The notes under the pieces: generated by a model
Databases searched by the model: none
What the model was told of the DNA's origin: nothing
Seen by the model: only the letters and a program-made list of their open reading frames with translations
Shown: positions 28,788 through 35,352 of the stretch, one piece after another
Numbering within the stretch: the stretch's first letter is position 1
How the letters are laid out: every line of letters starts with the position of its first letter
Translations under genes and position numbers: made by a program
Assembly: GCA_030180075.1 (NCBI GenBank)
Contig: JASNJN010000449.1
Span: 1 to 35,352, forward strand
Direction of reading: 5' to 3'
Length of the DNA: 35,352 bases
Source of the DNA: Mikrocytos mackini
Taxonomy: Eukaryota > Endomyxa > Ascetosporea > Mikrocytida > Mikrocytiidae

Positions 28788-29432
28788 TCATTCCATCAAA
28801 TACTCCACCACTTCCTTCACCAACTTACTAACACTAACTTCTTCTCCCATAGTCAGTCTGTCAATATATTCAGTTGGTTCTATCCTAATGAATTTCAACA
28901 CATTCTTCCCTCCTATTTCAAAGTATATACACCCTGTCTTCTCATTCACATCAATGACTATCTTCAACAGTCTGTCTTCTATTTGGACGTCAACACCCAT
29001 GTACTTCTTGTACTTATCTATCTCCCTACAGATGACATCTTGTTTGAACCTGTACTCGTCTTCCAATGCACTTATCTCATTCCTGCACAGTTCGAGTTCC
29101 CTTTCTGCGTCCCTAACTTTCTCTTCTATGTTTTCCAATGTGACAGGGAGTATTTGCTTCTCTCTCTGAAGGTTGGTGTAAAGTTTCTCCAAGTTGACAA
29201 TCTGGTCTTCGTGGCTGCTGCAGTGTTTGGTTGTCTCTATTATGCGGCTCTGGAGGTTGTCTTCGAATGCACTGAGTTGGGATGTTTCCTTCCTTTCTTT
29301 ACCCATAGAAGATCTGAAGTCGATGACAATTTTCTTGGAGTTCTTCTTTACAATATCGAGTGCTTTGTTAAGACCCTTCCTGAACTGGTCGCAAAGTGGG
29401 AATATGTCTTCTGTGCTGTTCTGTACTGCCAT
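28788..29432 (-). CDS. Spc25-like kinetochore protein (Ndc80 complex)
   Basis: 214 residues. Residues about 20-135 are strongly coiled-coil (LEKLYTNLQREKQIL..., EEKVRDAERELELCRNEISALEDEY). The C-terminal ~75 residues form a small alpha/beta domain: KYKKYMGVDVQIEDRLLKIV, CIYFEIGG, LKFIRIEPTEYI, then a helix SVSKLVKEVVEYLM. This follows the Spc25 C-terminal RWD pattern (Y..(F/Y)LG.....+.L...F...). Role by family: forms the Spc24-Spc25 end of the Ndc80 complex that docks on the inner kinetochore. ATG 29430-29432 is chosen (an upstream TTG adds four residues). It is divergent from Vps4 with a 100-bp gap holding AAAATTTAAAA. Spc24 is the main alternative, since both are coiled coil plus RWD. Confidence 0.7.
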   Translation of the reverse strand: MAVQNSTEDIFPLCDQFRKGLNKALDIVKKNSKKIVIDFRSSMGKERKETSQLSAFEDNLQSRIIETTKHCSSHEDQIVNLEKLYTNLQREKQILPVTLENIEEKVRDAERELELCRNEISALEDEYRFKQDVICREIDKYKKYMGVDVQIEDRLLKIVIDVNEKTGCIYFEIGGKNVLKFIRIEPTEYIDRLTMGEEVSVSKLVKEVVEYLME

Positions 29433-29442
29433 CTTCTTTTCC

Positions 29443-29453
29443 AAAATTTAAAA
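29443..29453 (-). promoter_or_regulatory. AAATTT-type element before the Spc25-like gene
   Basis: AAAATTTAAAA lies 10-20 bp upstream of ATG 29430-29432, similar in position and sequence to the p24 element. Confidence 0.35.
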
Positions 29454-29532
29454 AGTTAATCTCAGAATTCCATTCGTTGGACTACACCTACAACAGGTCG
29501 CTATATAATACACGAATAGACTATTGATATTT

Positions 29533-30804
29533 ATGACATCCTTCAAGGAATTCAAACTGATTGGGGAATACATAGAAAAAGGAAATGGTTTTAGTAAAGA
29601 CTTTCCTTCCAAAGCTATAACAGAATACAACAGAGCAAAAGACGAACTGGAAAAACAACTAAAAAATTACACCGACGACAAAGTGAGGGCTTTGTTGAAT
29701 AAGAAGCTCAAATTGCTCACTATAAAAATCAACAAGCTACAACCACAATCTATCAACACCATAAGAACTATAAATACTTCCAATAAAGTTAATAGTAAAA
29801 AAACAAATACAAATAATACAAACATTATAAAAACAAATACAAATACAAATACAAATGATGTAATAGAAGAACTAGATAAGATAGTAATAGGTTTAGATGA
29901 GGCAAAGTCTGTGTTAAGAGAGGCTTGTGTTATACCCTACTTATACCCCGAGCTATTCAATGGAAAAAGAAAACCTTGGAAAAGCATCCTTTTATACGGG
30001 CCACCTGGCACCGGAAAGACGAAGTTAGTAGAATCCGTTGCTTCTTTACTCGGCTCCACTTTGCTATCCATTACCAGCGGGGACATAAATGATAAGTACC
30101 AAGGAGAGAGCGAGAAGAAAATAAGACAGGTCTTCAAAGAGGCCTCACTATCAAATGGCCCCTGTATGCTATTCTTCGACGAAATAGACTCGTTGTTCAG
30201 AGAAAGGAGAAAGAGCAGCAGCGAGAGTTCGGGGAGTATAAAGACGGAGTTCCTGATCCAACTGCAGAAGATGAAGAACAATAGTGACAATAGATGTGTG
30301 TTCATTGGGAGTACTAATATTCCCTGGGATATAGACTCGGCTTTCATGAGGAGGTTCGACAAAGCAGTTTACGTGGGGTTGCCTGGGAGTAAAGGAAGGG
30401 AGAAGATGGTGGATAGTATGTTGGGCAGTTTATACAGTGGGGAAATTAGGAAGTGTATTGTAGATAAGACAGAAGGGTATAGTGGAAGTGACATGGAAAA
30501 TTTGATGAATGATATACAGTACGAACCAGTCAGGATACTAACTAGAGCGAGGTATTTTAAGTTGGTATGTGTTAGTAGGAATAATAGTAACAATAACAAT
30601 AACAATAAAAGCTACTATATAACACAGAGTAAAATACAAGGAGGTAAATGTACAACTTATGAAAAATTGAGGTCTGAAGGGTACGATGTAAAAGAACCTG
30701 AGTTAGGGTTATGTGAAATAAAGAGTATAATTATCAAAAGCAGAAAGAGTGTGAGTAATGATGTTATCGAGAAGTATAGTTTATGGATGGATAGTGTGAA
30801 ATGA
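29533..30804 (+). CDS. VPS4: Vps4-type AAA ATPase
   Basis: 423 residues, close to the usual ~430. An N-terminal MIT three-helix domain (about 1-70) is followed by an Asn/Thr-rich linker (about 78-108) and the AAA module. Walker A is GPPGTGKT (156-163), Walker B FFDEID (D216, E217). The sensor/arginine-finger block GSTNIPWDIDSAFMRRFD is typical of Vps4, as is YSGSDMENLMNDIQYEPVR. The C-terminal region ends with the expected basic helix KYSLWMDSV. Role by family: disassembles ESCRT-III at endosomes, the bud neck and the nuclear envelope. A run of Asn (NNSNNNNNN, about 350-358) is inserted where the beta domain that binds Vta1 lies. ATG 29533 is preferred; a TTG nine bases upstream is in frame. 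Katanin/spastin relatives are less likely given the MIT and sensor sequences. Confidence 0.9.
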   Translation: MTSFKEFKLIGEYIEKGNGFSKDFPSKAITEYNRAKDELEKQLKNYTDDKVRALLNKKLKLLTIKINKLQPQSINTIRTINTSNKVNSKKTNTNNTNIIKTNTNTNTNDVIEELDKIVIGLDEAKSVLREACVIPYLYPELFNGKRKPWKSILLYGPPGTGKTKLVESVASLLGSTLLSITSGDINDKYQGESEKKIRQVFKEASLSNGPCMLFFDEIDSLFRERRKSSSESSGSIKTEFLIQLQKMKNNSDNRCVFIGSTNIPWDIDSAFMRRFDKAVYVGLPGSKGREKMVDSMLGSLYSGEIRKCIVDKTEGYSGSDMENLMNDIQYEPVRILTRARYFKLVCVSRNNSNNNNNNKSYYITQSKIQGGKCTTYEKLRSEGYDVKEPELGLCEIKSIIIKSRKSVSNDVIEKYSLWMDSVK

Positions 30805-31082
30805 AATGGGATATGGATTTATTGTTTAATCATGACGTTATCTTAAAACTATAATTAGGTAATTAAGGATAATTTCCATAACATTTTTGTATATTTCGAC
30901 ATTAACCACCAATATTACGCTAAAAATCAGTTGTTAGCGAAAACCTCTGAAAATATACCCTCGATGCCATTTCAATAACCTTGTCAAATACATATATTAA
31001 ATACAACCCAACTCATCCAACCAGCGCTTGATCGTGGATATCATGGGCAAACAACTAGGTTGTTTGCATTTTAAATCTTGCT
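30805..31082. other. Spacer between Vps4 and p24
   Basis: AT-rich with one small perfect hairpin (31047-31067). No other feature. Confidence 0.5.
31047..31067. repeat. Perfect hairpin upstream of p24
   Basis: Nine-bp arms GCAAACAAC / GTTGTTTGC around a TAG loop, 33 bp before the p24 start. It could be a protein-binding palindrome or an RNA hairpin at the end of the Vps4 transcript. Confidence 0.4.
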
Positions 31083-31098
31083 AAAATTTAAAATTTTT
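31083..31098 (+). promoter_or_regulatory. AAATTT-type element abutting the p24 start
   Basis: The 16-mer AAAATTTAAAATTTTT ends two bases before ATG 31100, identical to the element at 15021-15036. Confidence 0.45.
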
Positions 31099-31099
31099 G

Positions 31100-31705
31100 A
31101 TGTTCAGATTATTTACAGCCACAGTCATCTTCTTAAACTTCGTAGCCAGATGTTCAGTGATAGTGTCCTACGCTCCACAGGAAAACAGGTGTTTTTTTGA
31201 AAGTGTTCTCCTAGGAACTTTAACTTCGATTAACATCGATACTTTGAAAGGAAGCAAAGACCCAATATTGACTAAAGAGATAAAAGTAACAATAACCGAT
31301 GAAAATGAGAATGTATTGTTTAAGGACGCCGACATACCCTTCAAGCATAAGTATACTCCAAAATCTGAAGGCTGGTTACACGTTTGCATCGAAAACTCAG
31401 GAAATAATAACACAATGGTAGAAATTGGGATTAGAAACAATTACAATTTTGAAGATTTCAATCAGGTAGATACAAAGGAAACGCTTTCAAACACAACGGG
31501 GAAAATAAACCACATAAAAGAACAAATTGACACTTTGTTCCAAGCTATTAAATACTCCCAAGACAAAGAAGAAAATGCGAGGTACAGATATGATATGATA
31601 ATGTTGAAAATAAGCTTCTTTACACTGGCCTTAGTTTGTGTTCTAGCGATAGTGAAATACAATACACACAAAGATATTATGAAAGTATTCAAAAAATTAT
31701 ATTAA
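31100..31705 (+). CDS. p24/TMED (EMP24/GOLD) cargo receptor
   Basis: 201 residues with the full p24 layout. The signal peptide (MFRLFTATVIFLNFVARCS) is followed by a GOLD domain (about 22-108) with the two cysteines expected of the family (C31 in NRCFFE, a second in WLHVCIEN). A coiled-coil neck (NHIKEQIDTLFQAIKYSQDKEENARYRYD) follows. One membrane span near the C-terminus (about 171-187) leads to a short cytosolic tail ending KKLY, a dilysine KKXX COPI signal. Role by family: packages cargo in COPII/COPI vesicles between ER and Golgi. Family GOLD proteins are ~200 residues, so length is normal. ATG 31100 gives the best signal peptide. A preceding TTG is ignored. Confidence 0.9.
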   Translation: MFRLFTATVIFLNFVARCSVIVSYAPQENRCFFESVLLGTLTSINIDTLKGSKDPILTKEIKVTITDENENVLFKDADIPFKHKYTPKSEGWLHVCIENSGNNNTMVEIGIRNNYNFEDFNQVDTKETLSNTTGKINHIKEQIDTLFQAIKYSQDKEENARYRYDMIMLKISFFTLALVCVLAIVKYNTHKDIMKVFKKLY

Positions 31706-32068
31706 GTAATTAAAGTAAATAGTATTTTGATCATTATCTTAAAAAATGAAATTTATAATAGTTAAAATATCGCGCGCGACATATGTTGTTTCCCAGCGAA
31801 TTTCGACATCAACTTTGGGCTCAGTTTTTTGATTTGAGGTCTTGTTAAAAAATTTTATTTTATAATCGATAGGGCGACCCAAAAATCTATCAATTTTCTA
31901 TAAAACCCAGTGTTGTTACAACATTAAGATTAAACTAAAATCACTATTGTATTTTGTTTAAATTTAATACTGTTGAATGTTTGGTCTGTCTATATGTTAA
32001 AGTTTTAGATATACTTATTGTAGTAGGCCCCGTTATAAGCCGCTATTGCGAGCTAAGATTTACATAAG
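31706..32068. other. AT-rich spacer right of host island 2
   Basis: No ORF or RNA gene seen. It contains a CGCGCGCG run near 31772 and weak GATAG/CTATC pairing near 31868-31892. Confidence 0.4.
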
Positions 32069-32070
32069 TA

Positions 32071-32613
32071 CAGCAAACTCTGAAGGCTTGGCCGGTTTTG
32101 TCCCAAAATGCCTTGGACTGGCTAAGATTAGAGTGACTAAGACATCTAAATTCTCTTTATATATATTGGTAACAAAATCTCAATTTGTCGTTCCCCCAAG
32201 GGGGCCTTGGTTGTATCATCCATTCGGGAAAATCATATAAAACCTATTGATAATGTATATTTCCATATATAAAAAACGAATGGTGAATTTTAAATACAAG
32301 TAAAACCACGGGGAAACGTTTTAACCACAGAGTTCGGTTAAAAATGGGGATAAAGACTATTCCCAGGTATTTCAAAATTATGTTGTAATTTGACTAACAC
32401 TAGAATGTTGCCCACCTAAAGAACTTAATAAAACAATGTATTGGCGATTGATTTGGGGTAAATTCAATATTTTCACGATCCTGTATCATTTTCAGAGCCC
32501 CAGAAGCACTTAAACAGTAAAATATTTTTAATTAAATTGGACCTAACCCCCTAAAAATCGGCTAAGAATGGAGCGACTAAGTCTTAAAATTGGCTAAACC
32601 TTCGTAGTTTACT
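32071..32613. mobile_element. TA-flanked MITE family A, copy 2 (inverted twin)
   Basis: Starts CAGCAAACTCTGAAGG after TA (32069-32070) and ends CCTTCGTAGTTTACT before TA (32614-32615), missing the final G. It is the reverse complement of 22138-22682, with almost no difference in the ~500-bp interior but several in the left terminal repeat. Confidence 0.9.
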
Positions 32614-32670
32614 TAATTCTATTTTTAATTATTATTTTTAGCAAATATTAGGTTAACAAATATCTACAGT

Positions 32671-35352
32671 ATGGCGATACATACACTCTTAAATGAGATT
32701 CGAGAGGATCTAAACAAACTTGCGATAGAGATCATCGTGAAGCTAGCCGAGTCCAAGGGCATCGAGACAAAATATTCCACCAAACGACAATTGATCGAGA
32801 AATTGGGGAAAGTGTATCAAGAAAGGGCAGAGGAATTGGATGAACTGGGACCAGCGAGAATGAGAAAATTGGCGAACGAGCTAACTTTACCGTTCGGTCG
32901 CGTGACACCCGATATAATCCTCATAGAAAGAATACTCAAGGCAGAGATATGCCTTGAAGCTGAATATGTGGGAGCAAAGGACCCCAGCGAGGAACCAGCA
33001 GATGACCAAGCGGTTCAGACATTGTGAGAGGAGCCCCAACCAAGAAGGGAGGAATGCCAGGTCTCCAACATGCAGGGCACGAACTAAAACATTCCTTACC
33101 CAACGAAGTTCCAAGAGCGGCCAGGTGAGCCAACAATGGAATTAAAAGCGTGGATCAGAGCTTTCAACAACTACTGATCGCAGCCAGCGCAGAAGCAGAC
33201 TCCGAAAGACGGAAGATATCACTCCTGGAGCTGTGTATCGGCCAGGAGGCTGTTCGAATACTGGACACATAGTGGGCCCCAAGGAGACACTAGCACAAGT
33301 ACTAAGCCTCTTGGAGAAACACTACTACCCAGTAAGAACGGTGACATTCCACCGCAGCAAATTATTTGCTAGAAAACAGAATCGAAACGAGAGCGTCCGG
33401 CAATATGCGACAGCACTCAGAGATCTTGTAACAAGATGTGAACTCCAATCACTGGAAGACTCCATTCTTAGAGACCTGTTCGTGAACGGCCTAAAAAATA
33501 GGAAAGCAAAAGAAATCCTGTTAGCCATGTCAGCAGAGAACTTCGAAAGCGCACTGTCAACAGCGCAGAAGAATGAAGATGCTGAGGCGGTCTCAGTAGA
33601 CCAGCAGAGAAACCCCTTCCGTCCAGAAGAGTCGAGCTTAGAAAATTGCCGGCCATGCGGACACCGACATAGGAGAGGGAGGAACTATTTCCGGGCAGCC
33701 GTAGTAAGATGCGTCTTATGCAATAAGATAGGGCATTTCGCAGAAGTATGCGAAGCCAAGATCAGAAGAGAACCCCCAAGAAAGAGGGACCACCCATACA
33801 CCGAAGACTCGGAAATGGAGAACGACAGAGACTACCACCCGGGAGAGTATGCCTGGTTCGGAGACGACAGAAGGCGTCATAGACAGCATTCAAACTCCAG
33901 CGACTACGGAGATCCCAGACCCCGAGGGAGAAACATTATGGCTTCCTGGTTCGAGAGAAAGCGACTCTACAGAAACGTAGTAGTCAAAGGAAAGCAGATA
34001 AAGTTCCTCGTAGACACCGGAGCCGACATGACTTTAGTCAGGTAGGAGGTCGTAAGAGAGAAAGGATTAAACAGGTATGTCCAAACCATGAGTGTGAGCA
34101 TGACGGACTACAGCGGAAAACAGATCCCACTAGCTGGAGAAACGAATACCCATTTATATTGGGGAGACCGAAGCTGTAAAAGCAAGGTTATCATCACCAG
34201 GACAGGAAATAACGTCCTAGGATTAGACGACGCCATAGAATTGGGGATGATAAAGGTGGGAGGAATAAGTAAATCTGAAAATAAGATACCCCAAAACTAC
34301 ATGGCTAACACTAAGTTTAAGCTTTATTTAAAACGCGGAATACGACCGTTTGTCTCAAAGGAGCGACCAATACCCTTTGCACTACGCCAAGCAGTGGAGC
34401 AGAAACTAAAGAAGTTAATAAAAACCGGAATCCTTGTGAGATCCGAGTCGACCGATTGGGTCAGCCCCATAGTAGTGGTTAAAAACCCTCTGGAGACGTA
34501 AGATTATGTGGAGATTTCAGGAAGCTCAATGAAGCTATCCTAGATGACAAATACCCACTACCAAACATTGAAGATCTTCTGGCTAAACTGGGAGAAAACC
34601 CCAGGTTCTTTGCCAAGATAGACTTAGAAGTATAGTTCTACGAGTTCCGAGTTGTACAATTACTCGAGTTTCGAGTTCGTGATTTTGAACCGAGTCGAGT
34701 ATTCGAGCGAGTTATTATAAAAATAAAATAATAAAATAGCAAGAAAAACAGGATAATAAATAAATTAATCGCCAAATATAAGTTCTCAAATTCGTCAAAT
34801 CTTAAAGTTTTGCCAAAATACCATCTAAAATTACATTTTTATCGCTTTTTAAAACTAGAAAATTTTTATGTCTAACTAATTGCTACATTTTGGTAGTAAA
34901 TCTACAAGTTTCTATAAAATATTTTCCCTACTTAGCTCGACCTAGAATTCGAGTCGAGTTCGAGTTGCGTTTTGGTCTCAACTCGGAGCGAGTACTCGTC
35001 TCGAGCCGAGTCGAGGGGAAACTCTAAGTTAGAAGCAGCTTACCATCAGGTACCGCTAGCGCGAGATAGCCAGTCTTTAACAACGATCATAACCCACTTA
35101 GGCACCTTTAAATATACAAGGATGCCATTTGGAGTAAAATCAGCACCCAGTGCCTTCCAGCAAATCATGTCAGACTTTCTGAAGAACGTGAGCGGAGTAC
35201 TAGTGTATCTGGATGACATACTAATAACCGGCAGCACGAATAAAGAACTCGGCGCCAGAGTAAAACAAGTAAGAGACATCCTAGACCAGAACAATATTAC
35301 GGTCAACGAAGGAAAGTCAAACGATAAATCCGAGATGGTAGAGTGGCTAGGT
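32671..35352 (+). pseudogene. Ty3/gypsy element gypsy B: gag-protease-RT, runs off the window
   Basis: The gag N-terminus (32671-33027) has two SAP-like helical repeats (YSTKRQLIEKL; RMRKLANELTLPFG). Two frameshifts and two stops affect 33025-33233 (MELKAWIRAFNNY; SERRKISLLEL). The capsid C-terminal part, a CCHC zinc knuckle (CVLCNKIGHFAEVC) and the protease core (FLVDTGADMTLV) occupy 33233-34045. TAG at 34043 interrupts, but the same frame resumes to 34501 with LGLDDAIELG and the RT start FALRQAVEQKLKKLIKTGI. After a shift at about 34495, LCGDFRKLNEAIL and FFAKIDLE precede a hAT MITE (34631-35027). RT resumes YHQVPLARDSQS..., MPFGVKSAPSAFQ and the catalytic VYLDDILITG. The remainder lies outside the window. 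No LTR or primer-binding site was identified upstream. Confidence 0.88.
34631..35027. mobile_element. hAT-type MITE (397 bp) in gypsy B reverse transcriptase
   Basis: Flanking octamers CTTAGAAG (34623-34630) and GTTAGAAG (35028-35035) agree at 7 of 8 positions. Ends are loosely inverted (TATAGTTCTACGAG... and ...GGGGAAACTCTAA). Both subterminal regions are crowded with CGAGT/ACTCG words in both orientations (for example TCGAGTCGAG). Removal with one octamer restores IDLEAAYHQVPLA, the expected RT sequence. No ORF. Confidence 0.85.

Noticed and set aside
28130-29459. Plus-strand ORFs opposite the MutL-domain and Spc25-like genes
   Set aside because: They are antisense shadows of two well-supported minus-strand genes.
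29937-30605. Minus-strand ORFs opposite Vps4
   Set aside because: Antisense shadows of the AAA domain.
32046-32240. 64-codon ORF
   Set aside because: It lies almost wholly within the inverted twin MITE and has no conserved counterpart as protein.
32887-33145. Three overlapping short ORFs in the gypsy B gag
   Set aside because: Alternative frames of the damaged gag; the SAP-like and capsid text is in other frames.

Overview
The window looks like nuclear DNA from a small, AT-rich eukaryotic genome crowded with transposons. A microsporidian (or close rozellid/fungal relative) is my best guess. The support is intronless, tightly packed host genes with start codons 40-100 bp from their neighbours, short divergent proteins of core eukaryotic families, and an AAATTT-type upstream element like the one reported for microsporidian genes. 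The assignment is an inference; no rRNA or tRNA is visible to settle it.

Host genes form two small islands. Island 1 (14311-15377) is a divergent pair: a TRAP-alpha/Irc22-like ER membrane protein (-) and an unrecognised 104-residue protein (+), with a decayed OB-fold gene behind the former. Island 2 (28081-31705) holds a stand-alone MutL C-terminal (endonuclease/dimerisation) domain (-), a Spc25-like kinetochore protein (-), the ESCRT ATPase Vps4 (+) and a p24/TMED cargo receptor (+). Together they cover ER translocation, ER-Golgi traffic, endosomal sorting, chromosome segregation and DNA repair.

The other ~30 kb is layered transposable elements. From left to right: the 3' end of an R2/R4-type LINE (1-700); a retrotransposon-type gag ORF (1203-4371) split by a 2.4-kb hAT element; a ~1.06-kb near-perfect foldback palindrome (4399-5460); a minus-strand MULE transposase (5461-7690) cut by a hAT-type MITE and a 9-bp-TSD MITE; a 4.5-kb hAT element (7731-12265); a SWIM+PHD-like MULE C-terminus (12298-13375); then, past island 1, a hAT-type MITE, a decayed hAT transposase, a second MULE split by a hAT MITE and a second foldback element, a third MULE C-terminus, a TA-flanked MITE, a minus-strand MuDR-type N-terminal fragment, and a Ty3/gypsy pol (24340-27616) whose integrase carries three MITEs of three types. 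Right of island 2 is the inverted twin of the TA-flanked MITE and a second Ty3/gypsy element (32671 to the window end) with a hAT MITE in its reverse transcriptase.

The most informative pattern is that many MITE boundaries can be fixed to the base. Conceptually removing the element plus one target-site copy rejoins the interrupted transposase, integrase, RT or gag reading frame, which independently validates the TSDs (8 bp hAT-type, 9 bp Mutator-type, TA mariner-type). None of the autonomous elements appears intact; the 4.5-kb hAT comes closest, with a single in-frame stop visible.
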